The position numbers and the translations under genes were made by a program. The notes under the pieces were generated by a model that was not told where the DNA came from, ran no database searches, and worked only from the letters and a program-made list of their open reading frames with translations. Shown one piece after another: positions 1 to 5,222 of a DNA stretch of 5,274 nt. Source of the stretch: Acidimicrobiales bacterium (GTDB lineage: Bacteria > Actinomycetota > Acidimicrobiia > Acidimicrobiales > Acidimicrobilacustridaceae); the NCBI GenBank assembly GCA_023264135.1, contig JALQSZ010000123.1, forward strand, positions 1 to 5,274. The letters are read 5' to 3'. Position 1 is the stretch's first letter. Each line of letters opens with the position of its first letter.

Positions 1-226
1 AGGAACGCGGCCACGAGGGATTGAGATTGAACGAAAACGAATACGCGTGGATCATGACGTCGCACGACAGACCGGGATAGCGACTGCGCTGCCAGGTTCC
101 GCCGACATCGCCATCGCGTTCGAGCACCTTGACGTCGGTGTACCCAGCTTCCCGAAGTTGATAGGCGGAAATAATGCCGCCGGGACCGGCCCCGATCACG
201 AGAACGCGGCTGTCTTGTCCGATCAT
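1..226 (-). CDS. Flavin-containing / Baeyer-Villiger-type monooxygenase, N-terminal part (runs off the left edge)
   Basis: Seen: 75 codons from an ATG at 226, open to the window edge. An FAD-binding Rossmann motif, GAGPGG, lies at about residues 13-18, after a hydrophobic beta strand (VLVIG). An acidic residue (E37, in VLERD) ends the second strand, where the FAD ribose is normally held. GGTWQRSRYPGLSCD follows at about residues 44-58. Known: the GG-T-W...YPG-x-x-x-D block is typical of class B flavoprotein monooxygenases (FMO and Baeyer-Villiger types), which use NADPH and O2 to oxygenate ketones, aldehydes, amines or sulfides in the cytosol. The start is well supported by AGGAG seven bases upstream. 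The NADPH-binding motif and the family fingerprint would lie outside the window, so FMO and Baeyer-Villiger classes cannot be separated. It is divergent from the tRNA gene on its right. It resembles the monooxygenase at 4470 in fold but has no N-terminal extension, so the two are not near-identical copies. Confidence 0.85.
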   Translation of the reverse strand, partial: MIGQDSRVLVIGAGPGGIISAYQLREAGYTDVKVLERDGDVGGTWQRSRYPGLSCDVMIHAYSFSFNLNPSWPRS

Positions 227-233
227 TGAGTTA

Positions 234-238
234 CTCCT
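234..238 (-). promoter_or_regulatory. Ribosome-binding site of the left-edge monooxygenase
   Basis: AGGAG on the minus strand, seven bases before the ATG at 226. It fixes that start. I could not pick a convincing promoter for this gene between 239 and 394. Confidence 0.7.
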
Positions 239-345
239 GCATCAGGGCGTTGCGTATCGAGCCATCATCCTGCCCGCTTTCGAGGCCCGAGGCAGCCGAA
301 TCGAGGCGTCGCTTGTCAGTTGGCGAGAGGGGGTGGCCAGTGGGC

Positions 346-351
346 TAGATT
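346..351 (+). promoter_or_regulatory. Candidate -10 element for the tRNA-Leu gene
   Basis: TAGATT fits the TAnnnT pattern of actinobacterial -10 elements. It would place transcription start near 358, giving a 5' leader of about 37 bases before the tRNA. No -35 hexamer is seen at the usual 16-18 base spacing; TTGTCA at 313-318 is too far away. A weak call based on position and one hexamer. Confidence 0.22.
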
Positions 352-364
352 GTCGTCTCGCATA

Positions 365-386
365 CCGGCCACTTCGGTGGTTCCGG
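365..386 (+). other. C(UUCG)G hairpin in the putative pre-tRNA leader
   Basis: Seen: CCGG-CCAC, loop TTCG (373-376), GTGG, a two-base TT bulge, then CCGG. This gives an eight-base-pair stem with one bulge, closed by C-G around a UUCG loop, which is a classic extra-stable tetraloop. It ends eight bases before the tRNA 5' end. Inference: it may insulate tRNA folding or guide RNase P processing of the leader. It has no T-run after it, so it is not a normal intrinsic terminator in either direction. Confidence 0.45.
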
Positions 387-394
387 GAAGCCAC

Positions 395-481
395 GTCGGA
401 GTGGCGGAATTGGCATACGCGCTAGACTAAGGATCTAGTGCCCGAAAGGGCGTGGGGGTTCAAGTCCCCCCTCCGACACCA
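395..481 (+). tRNA. tRNA-Leu, anticodon AAG
   Basis: Seen: a complete class II cloverleaf. The acceptor stem GTCGGAG (395-401) pairs perfectly with CTCCGAC (471-477), followed by discriminator A478 and an encoded CCA (479-481). The D arm has stem GCG/CGC (404-406 with 418-420). The anticodon stem CTAGA/TCTAG (422-426 with 434-438) closes the seven-base loop CTAAGGA, so the anticodon is AAG at 429-431, after T33 and before G37. The long variable arm folds as GCCC-GAAA-GGGC (440-451). The T arm is GGGGG-TTCAAGT-CCCCC (454-470). Known: the long variable arm and discriminator A mark a leucine tRNA, and G37 is usual for CUN-reading leucine tRNAs. Bacteria normally use GAG to read CUU/CUC; an A34 leucine tRNA would need deamination to inosine by TadA. 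Orientation is convergent with the neighbouring amidohydrolase, whose stop codon is only one base away. Confidence 0.97.
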
Positions 482-482
482 C

Positions 483-2216
483 TTACGCTTGGAACGCCGG
501 CTTCCCGTCGATGTAGGTCTCGTGGAAGTTGATGCTCGGCCAGGATGCTGGATCGCTTGCCCAAGGATTGTCAGAAGCGATTGCGAAGTCGGCTCGTTTC
601 CCAACAGCGAGAGAGCCTCGGTCGTCAGCGTGAATATGCCATGCCGCATTCGTGGTGATTGCAGCAAGCGCTTGTTCGGGCGTCACGCATTCGGCGGGGT
701 TGAGAACAGAGCCGTCAGCATTGAGTTTTCGGAGCACTGCTGTGCGTGCACTCGAAAGTGGGTCAATGTCAGTGACGTTGTAGTCAGAGTGCAATGACGG
801 AGTGAGACCTGCCGCGTATGCGGATGCCACTCGGTCGAGGCGTCCAGCGCGTGATGGACCGAGGATGGTGTCGCGGAATGCAGCGCCCCAGTAGTAGACG
901 TGATTCATCAGAAAGCTTGGCGAAATTCCCGCCTCTGCCATTCGACGTAACTGGTCATCGGTCGTGAATGAGCAGTGTTCGAATCGGTGGCGAAGGTCGT
1001 TGTTGGCGTGGTTGGGTAGGAGTTCTTCGAGGGTGCTGAGAGCAAATTCAACGGCGGCGTCACCATTCGTGTGGATCATCAACTGCCAACCGGCATCGAG
1101 CCCGGCGCTGAGTACGTCGTGCAGTCCCTCTGGTGTCCAGTCGGCTTTGCCGCCCGCTTCCTCGCCAAGATAGGGCTGAAGGAAATACCCTGATCGTCCT
1201 TGGTTGGAGCCATCGGTGACAACTTTCCATGCATCGGCTCGCACCATTTCGTCACCACTAAACGGTGTCACGCCTGCTGCGGCCCAAGCGGCGGAAACCT
1301 CTTTCGGTGACAATCCCGGTAAGACCGAAAACTGTGCAGTCGAAACGCGGACAGGCAGACGTTTCACCCCATTCAATTGATGGAGGAGCGCGTACTCACC
1401 GATACCCGCGATGCTTCCGGTCGCCGCCTCTCGCACTGAAGTCACACCCCGGCGTGCTGCCGCCATGAGAATTTCATTGACGCCTGCAGCAATGTCCTGT
1501 GGCGAAGGCTTTGGTAGCGCTCCGAGCATCACCATCATTGCTGGCGGTTCTCCGATGGTGCCGTTGAGTTTTCCGTCGACTCGCCCGAAGACGCCACCGG
1601 CGGGATCAGGTGTCGTGTCAGTAACTCCGGCGGCGGCAAACGCAGCGGAGTTGGCATAGAAGAAATGGCCCGACGCGTTCATGATCAGGACGGGGTTGTT
1701 TGGTGCCGCTCGGTCGAGTTGATCGCGCGTCACAACTGGTTCGCCTGGATACAGGCTTGGGTCGAATGCTTTGCCGAGCACGAAATCGCCAGGTCGCGCC
1801 TTCTGTGCTGTTGAGGTCACTGTGGCGATGACGTCATCAAATTTCGGGCACTTCTGATGCGAGAGATCGGTCCACGTCAGATTCAGGAGCGATGTCCAAA
1901 TGTGCATATGCGGATCAATGAGTCCGGGGAGCACAAAGCCATCGGGCTTGTATGTCTGAGTTGAAGGTCCGATAAGGCCTTCGATGTCGGACGTAGACCC
2001 GATCCCAATAATTTTTCCACCCGAGATCGCCATTGCGTCTGCTGCCGGGTGGTTCGGGTCATTGGTGACGATTTGTCCAACGACGACAGTGTCAGCCATC
2101 TCGGTCGTGGGTGAGTTTTTGGCGTGATGCGCTGGAGAAAATTCACCTGAATGTTGGAGGCCGTGATGAAGATGTTGGTGCCCGAGTGTGCTCGTTGAAC
2201 AGCATGCTGATGCCAT
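483..2216 (-). CDS. YtcJ-type amidohydrolase (amidohydrolase family 3), metal-dependent
   Basis: Seen: 577 residues from the ATG at 2216. The TIM-barrel core begins after an N-terminal small beta domain (residue 40 onward). Metal-site motifs are PHMH (H103, H105), WKVVTDGS (K331, D335), HTNGD (H382), RFEH (H414) and LHSD (D478). The C terminus has the usual GSLAVGKRADFAI strand returning to the beta domain. Known: this family (YtcJ, N-substituted formamide deformylase) hydrolyses amide or related C-N bonds in the cytosol; the substrate cannot be predicted here. Start choice: ATG 2216 has GGAGG four bases upstream, but homologues usually begin near MADTVVVGQ, that is ATG 2099 (538 aa), which has no clear ribosome-binding site. 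The 39 extra residues are rich in His and Cys and have lower GC at third positions (17 of 38 codons) than the start of the core, so the start is close to a toss-up. The gene follows the deacylase-type gene by about 80 bp and is probably co-transcribed with it. Confidence 0.88.
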   Translation of the reverse strand: MASACCSTSTLGHQHLHHGLQHSGEFSPAHHAKNSPTTEMADTVVVGQIVTNDPNHPAADAMAISGGKIIGIGSTSDIEGLIGPSTQTYKPDGFVLPGLIDPHMHIWTSLLNLTWTDLSHQKCPKFDDVIATVTSTAQKARPGDFVLGKAFDPSLYPGEPVVTRDQLDRAAPNNPVLIMNASGHFFYANSAAFAAAGVTDTTPDPAGGVFGRVDGKLNGTIGEPPAMMVMLGALPKPSPQDIAAGVNEILMAAARRGVTSVREAATGSIAGIGEYALLHQLNGVKRLPVRVSTAQFSVLPGLSPKEVSAAWAAAGVTPFSGDEMVRADAWKVVTDGSNQGRSGYFLQPYLGEEAGGKADWTPEGLHDVLSAGLDAGWQLMIHTNGDAAVEFALSTLEELLPNHANNDLRHRFEHCSFTTDDQLRRMAEAGISPSFLMNHVYYWGAAFRDTILGPSRAGRLDRVASAYAAGLTPSLHSDYNVTDIDPLSSARTAVLRKLNADGSVLNPAECVTPEQALAAITTNAAWHIHADDRGSLAVGKRADFAIASDNPWASDPASWPSINFHETYIDGKPAFQA

Positions 2217-2220
2217 GGAA

Positions 2221-2225
2221 CCTCC
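2221..2225 (-). promoter_or_regulatory. Shine-Dalgarno sequence supporting the upstream start of the YtcJ-type gene
   Basis: GGAGG four bases before ATG 2216. The same four-base spacing is seen for the G-rich sites before ATG 4042 and ATG 4470, which favours use of 2216. A possible -10 hexamer TACGAT (2248-2243 on the minus strand) would give a short leader of about 20 bases, but no -35 accompanies it, so I do not list that as a separate promoter. Confidence 0.5.
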
Positions 2226-2296
2226 GCAATGGTTGTTGTCCAATCGTAGCGAACCGCTGCAGCAGGTCTGCTCTCGGAGATTCGGTGTTCGGCGAT

Positions 2297-4042
2297 TTAG
2301 CGCGATCCCCGAATGAGGTTGCCTGGACGGGCGCCGGTGTCGGTGTCATTGCGACGAGTGATCACGCCGTTCACGATCGTCGCGTCGTAACCGACTGCAT
2401 CTTGAAGAAGTCGCGTGGCTCCGGCAGGGAGATCGTTGACTGCTCGCGGCATGGTGAGTGAAAGGCGATCGAGGTCGATCACGTTGATGTCGGCGCGCTT
2501 TCCAACCTCAAGCGTGCCGCGATCGGTGAATCCGTAGAACTCCGCAGTGTCGTGGGTCTGCATCTTCACGGCAGCTTCAAGTGCGAGTCGGGGTCCGCGC
2601 TCGCGACCCTTCACCCAGTGGGCGAGTTGATAGGTCGGCATCGAGGCGTCGCAGATTGTCGAGAGATGGGCGCCGCCATCGCCAAGCCCAATGAGGGCCG
2701 CGGGATGGCTGAGCATTTCGAGAATGTCGTCTTGGGTGGAGTGGGCGTAGTTGAAAATCGGCACCAAGAACATGGTTCCGCCATCGCGCTCGAGCATGAG
2801 GTCATAGAAGAACTCGAGGGGAGTCACGCCGGCGGCGGCAGCGCGAGCTGCAAGCGAATCGCTTTCGAGTGGTTCGTAATCAAGATCATCACCGAGTGGG
2901 TAGACCATCTCTGGCTTGTAGGTGGCAATCAAGCCCATGCCCTCGTAGAAGTCGCCCGACGACTCGGTGTCCTCTTCCGAAAGAATCGCAGCGCGAATGT
3001 CGGGATCGGCCAGGCGGGCGCGCAGTTCATCGAACGATGAGGTTTCGTCGTAGAGGCGGCGGAAGGTCTTGCGCTTCATGAACGGATGGCGAACGGGAAG
3101 ACCGAGGAGCATGCCGAACGGGCGGTTGGCGACCTGAGGACGCAGATGGGCGCCTGATGCTTCGGCTTCGACACACGCGTTCATGAGATCGCGCCACAGG
3201 TCAGGCGCACCGTCGGTTTGAAGGATGAGGAATGACACCGGCAAACCGGTTTGAGCGGAAAGGCGTTGCATCCACTCAACTTCAGCGACAGAGGATTCAG
3301 GTTCAAACCCGTCGATACCGGACTGTGCGAGTTGGAACACCACACGACGACCGGTGTCGGCCATGGCTTCACCGATCCCGAAGAGTTCATCTTCCGCTGC
3401 AAACGTGCCTGGCACGGGGTCGCCGGCGGCGGTGCGATGCGAAACAACGCGAGAGGTGGAGAATCCGACTGCGCCGGCATTGACGGCTTCGCGAACGATC
3501 GCGGCCATCGCTGCGATGTCTTCAGGCGATGCTGGTTCATTCGCGAGTGCGCGTTCACCCATCACGTAAGAACGAACGGGGACGTGACCGATTTGTGCAG
3601 CGACATCCATTGCATAGGAATTCGCTTCGATTGCATTCAGAAATTCAGGGAAGGATTCCCAGTTCCACGGAAGCCCAGCGCGCAGCACATCGCCGGGGAT
3701 GTCTTCTACCGATTCCATCGTGGTGATGAGCATTTCGTGATCGGTTGGTCGTGCAGGGGCAAAACCAATTCCACACACACCAAGAACGACGGTCGTGACG
3801 CCGTGGCCGTTGCTGGGCGTGAGTGCGTTGTCGAAGAAGACCTGACCGTCGTAATGCGAATGCACGTCGACAAAACCTGGTGTCACGATGCGACCAGACG
3901 CATCGATCTCCTCGGTGCCGGACTCCGCGACAGTTCCGCCAACTTGGGTGAGGACCCCGTCAGTGATGGCGATGTCTCCCACGACGCCGGGAGCACCAGT
4001 GCCGTCGACAATGAGTCCGTTGCGAATCACAAGATCTGCCAT
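2297..4042 (-). CDS. N-acyl-D-amino-acid deacylase-type amidohydrolase
   Basis: Seen: 581 residues, complete, with an N-terminal beta strand region (MADLVIRNGLIVDGTG), then DVHSHYDGQ (H61, H63), GVCGIGFAP (C90), IGHVPVR (H153), GLGDGGAH (D455, H459) and a C-terminal GTLEVGKRADINVID returning to the beta domain. Known: H-x-H, the bridging cysteine in G-x-C-G-x-G-F-A-P and the late Asp are the metal-site landmarks of D-aminoacylase-like enzymes, which hydrolyse N-acyl-D-amino acids in the cytosol. Odd: the two further His ligands known from the Alcaligenes D-aminoacylase (H220 and H250 there) appear replaced, with FQLAQSG near 236-242 and FLILQTDG near 271-278 in the expected strands. It is also longer than the roughly 480-residue classical enzymes. 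The true substrate is therefore unknown. The start at 4042 is supported by GGGGG four bases upstream. It is the first gene of a probable two-gene unit with the YtcJ-type gene and is divergent from yjdM. Confidence 0.93.
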   Translation of the reverse strand: MADLVIRNGLIVDGTGAPGVVGDIAITDGVLTQVGGTVAESGTEEIDASGRIVTPGFVDVHSHYDGQVFFDNALTPSNGHGVTTVVLGVCGIGFAPARPTDHEMLITTMESVEDIPGDVLRAGLPWNWESFPEFLNAIEANSYAMDVAAQIGHVPVRSYVMGERALANEPASPEDIAAMAAIVREAVNAGAVGFSTSRVVSHRTAAGDPVPGTFAAEDELFGIGEAMADTGRRVVFQLAQSGIDGFEPESSVAEVEWMQRLSAQTGLPVSFLILQTDGAPDLWRDLMNACVEAEASGAHLRPQVANRPFGMLLGLPVRHPFMKRKTFRRLYDETSSFDELRARLADPDIRAAILSEEDTESSGDFYEGMGLIATYKPEMVYPLGDDLDYEPLESDSLAARAAAAGVTPLEFFYDLMLERDGGTMFLVPIFNYAHSTQDDILEMLSHPAALIGLGDGGAHLSTICDASMPTYQLAHWVKGRERGPRLALEAAVKMQTHDTAEFYGFTDRGTLEVGKRADINVIDLDRLSLTMPRAVNDLPAGATRLLQDAVGYDATIVNGVITRRNDTDTGARPGNLIRGSR

Positions 4043-4061
4043 GGTTCCCCCAGAGGTCTCG

Positions 4062-4080
4062 AGTCGCGAGGTGGGCGACT
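4062..4080. repeat. Inverted repeat AGTCGC-N7-GCGACT in the divergent intergenic region
   Basis: A perfect six-base inverted repeat around the seven-base spacer GAGGTGG. It lies between the candidate transcription start (near 4084) and the ATG at 4042 of the deacylase-type gene. It could be a repressor operator or a small leader hairpin. No regulator gene is in the window to pair with it. Confidence 0.35.
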
Positions 4081-4090
4081 GCGGAGCCCA

Positions 4091-4118
4091 ACAGTACCGG
4101 GTGGAGGTGAGATGCGAA
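4091..4118 (-). promoter_or_regulatory. Candidate promoter for the amidohydrolase pair
   Basis: On the minus strand, TTCGCA (4118-4113) and TACTGT (4096-4091) are separated by 16 bases. They match four of six positions of TTGACA and the TAnnnT form of the -10 element. Start near 4084 would leave a leader of about 40 bases containing the AGTCGC inverted repeat. Confidence 0.3.
4103..4107 (+). promoter_or_regulatory. Strong Shine-Dalgarno sequence of a 17-codon ORF overlapping the yjdM start
   Basis: GGAGG lies four bases before ATG 4112 but 24 bases before the yjdM ATG, too far to serve yjdM. The site therefore points to the short out-of-frame ORF. Confidence 0.4.
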
Positions 4119-4165
4119 CTAAACCATCTCTATGGAATCGCCAGAGTGTCCCATCTGTTCACTGA
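4112..4165 (+). CDS. Possible 17-residue leader peptide overlapping yjdM
   Basis: Seen: ATG 4112 to TGA 4165, encoding MRTKPSLWNRQSVPSVH, preceded by GGAGG at four bases. It overlaps the first codons of yjdM in the +2 frame. The peptide has no recognisable domain and is not rich in any one amino acid, so classical attenuation is not evident. It could be a translated regulatory leader, or the Shine-Dalgarno sequence may be chance. Only the strength of the site supports it. Confidence 0.25.
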   Translation: MRTKPSLWNRQSVPSVH

Positions 4166-4461
4166 CCGACATCCTCACGAGTGAGGACGGCTTTGAATGC
4201 GTGACGTGCGGTCACGAATGGGCCGGTGAAGGTGGCGACATCGACGGGCTCGGCGAGATTCGAGACGCCAATGGGACCGTGTTGACCGATGGTGATTCCG
4301 TTGTTCTCGTGAAGGGCCTTCCGTTGAAGGGTTCAACGAATTCGCTCAAGATCGGAACGAAATTCACCAACATCCGTTTGGTGTCCGGAGATCACGAGAT
4401 TGATACAAAGATCAATGGCCAGGGAATTCTGCTGAAAGCAAAGTTCGTCAAGAAGGCGTAG
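4132..4461 (+). CDS. yjdM: YjdM/PhnA-domain zinc-ribbon protein
   Basis: Seen: 109 residues, complete. An N-terminal zinc ribbon has C6-x2-C9 and C23-x2-C26 followed by GHEW. The C-terminal domain carries RDANGTVLTDGDSV, LKIGTKFTNIRLV, DHEIDTKINGQGILLK and ends in FVKKA, closely matching my memory of E. coli YjdM (about 111 aa, ending FVKKN). Known: the family was once called PhnA and is often annotated as alkylphosphonate utilisation. It is not the true phosphonoacetate hydrolase, and its molecular role is unsettled. Start: ATG 4132 aligns with the family N terminus, and an in-frame TAA at 4120-4122 rules out an upstream start. It has no Shine-Dalgarno sequence of its own, so a leaderless mRNA or coupling to the 17-codon ORF is possible. 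The monooxygenase gene follows after eight bases, suggesting an operon. Confidence 0.95.
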   Translation: MESPECPICSLTDILTSEDGFECVTCGHEWAGEGGDIDGLGEIRDANGTVLTDGDSVVLVKGLPLKGSTNSLKIGTKFTNIRLVSGDHEIDTKINGQGILLKAKFVKKA

Positions 4462-4469
4462 GGGGAGAA

Positions 4470-5222
4470 ATGTCGACTTCAGGAATCTATGACGGCAATC
4501 CACATGTCGGACTGCCGATTACCGATGACGACGACACCATCAAGGCGATGCTTGCTGACGTAAGCATCCCGACACTCGTGTTATCGATGGTGCACCTAAC
4601 CGGCGACGCGTCATGGATCCGCGGGCCAATTCGTCCGCTTGGACTCTTCCTCAACGAGATCCAGGGCTACTTGCCTGAGGATCAAAAGGAAGAACTACGA
4701 GCTCGGGCATTCGATGCAATCTGTGCGTATCGAGACAGCGGTTGTGTGCTTCCGCCTCCGCCAGATGAAGCGTTAGTGCGCGAAATGATGGCTTGGCTCG
4801 TTTGTGAAGAAGTGCCGGCGGAGTACGTGCCGATGATGTTGGAAGACATGGAACTCGACGGCACCGATCAGCGCAGCGTCGTGAGTCATTCTCCCGCCGA
4901 TGCGCGTGAAGCCCTTCCAGTTGTCGTGGTGGGAGCAGGGGAGTCTGGGGTCCTTGCAGGTATTCGCCTCAAACAAGCCGGTATCCCGTTCACGATCATC
5001 GAGAAGAACGAAGGTGTTGGCGGAACTTGGTACGAAAACTCGTATCCCGGTTGTCGCGTCGACGTTGGAAACCACTTCTATTGCTATTCGTTCGAGCCAT
5101 CCGATCACTGGACGGAATATTTCGCGAAGCAACCCGAAATCCGCGCGTATTTCGAAGAGGTCACCAACCGTCACGATCTCTGGTCATCAATTCCCGAATG
5201 CTCGTTAATAAATTCACGATAG
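4470..5222 (+). CDS. 4-Hydroxyacetophenone-monooxygenase-like Baeyer-Villiger enzyme, truncated after the FAD-binding region
   Basis: Seen: an N-terminal extension of about 148 mostly helical-looking residues, then the FAD Rossmann strand PVVVVGAGESG (GxGxxG at 155-160), E178 at the end of the second strand, GGTWYENSYPGCRVD (184-198), HFYCYSFEPSDHWTEYFA and the helix EIRAYFEEVTNRHDLW (to about 238). Known: HAPMO-type enzymes are about 640 residues with such an extension. They convert aryl or alkyl ketones to esters using NADPH and O2. The fingerprint F-x-G-x3-H-x3-W and the NADPH domain are absent because homology stops near residue 240; the last ten residues (PECSLINSR) look unrelated and end at TAG 5222. 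At the same point the DNA becomes AT-rich. The gene is thus broken by an insertion or rearrangement, or joined wrongly in assembly. As it stands it cannot encode an active enzyme. Start: GGGGG four bases before ATG 4470, overlapping the yjdM stop codon. Confidence 0.85.
   Translation: MSTSGIYDGNPHVGLPITDDDDTIKAMLADVSIPTLVLSMVHLTGDASWIRGPIRPLGLFLNEIQGYLPEDQKEELRARAFDAICAYRDSGCVLPPPPDEALVREMMAWLVCEEVPAEYVPMMLEDMELDGTDQRSVVSHSPADAREALPVVVVGAGESGVLAGIRLKQAGIPFTIIEKNEGVGGTWYENSYPGCRVDVGNHFYCYSFEPSDHWTEYFAKQPEIRAYFEEVTNRHDLWSSIPECSLINSR

Noticed and set aside
300..312. TCGAGGCGTCGC repeated at about 2642
   Set aside because: Two copies of a 12-mer in GC-rich sequence, one of them inside coding DNA, with no extended similarity; treated as chance.
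47..425. Two short plus-strand open frames at the left edge
   Set aside because: The first is antisense to the left-edge monooxygenase. The second runs into the tRNA, has no ribosome-binding site and has no recognisable content.
482..510. Possible terminator after the tRNA (GGAA...TTCC around GCCGGC)
   Set aside because: The stem is only four pairs and has no following T-run.
2250..2280. Near-palindrome around CTGCAG between the two amidohydrolase genes
   Set aside because: The centre GCTGCAGC is only eight bases and the flanks mismatch. There is no T-run or promoter relationship, so neither operator nor terminator is supported.
2552..3040. A 162-codon plus-strand open frame
   Set aside because: It is antisense to the deacylase-type gene with no recognisable domain; long antisense frames are common in GC-rich coding DNA.
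3251..4165. A 304-codon plus-strand open frame
   Set aside because: It lies antisense across the well-supported deacylase-type gene, its translation has no domain pattern (Cys/His/Arg-rich shadow composition), and it has no plausible start signal. Only its last 17 codons, with their own Shine-Dalgarno sequence, are worth noting.
4773..5174. A 133-codon minus-strand open frame
   Set aside because: It mirrors the monooxygenase, whose FAD motifs make the plus strand the coding one.
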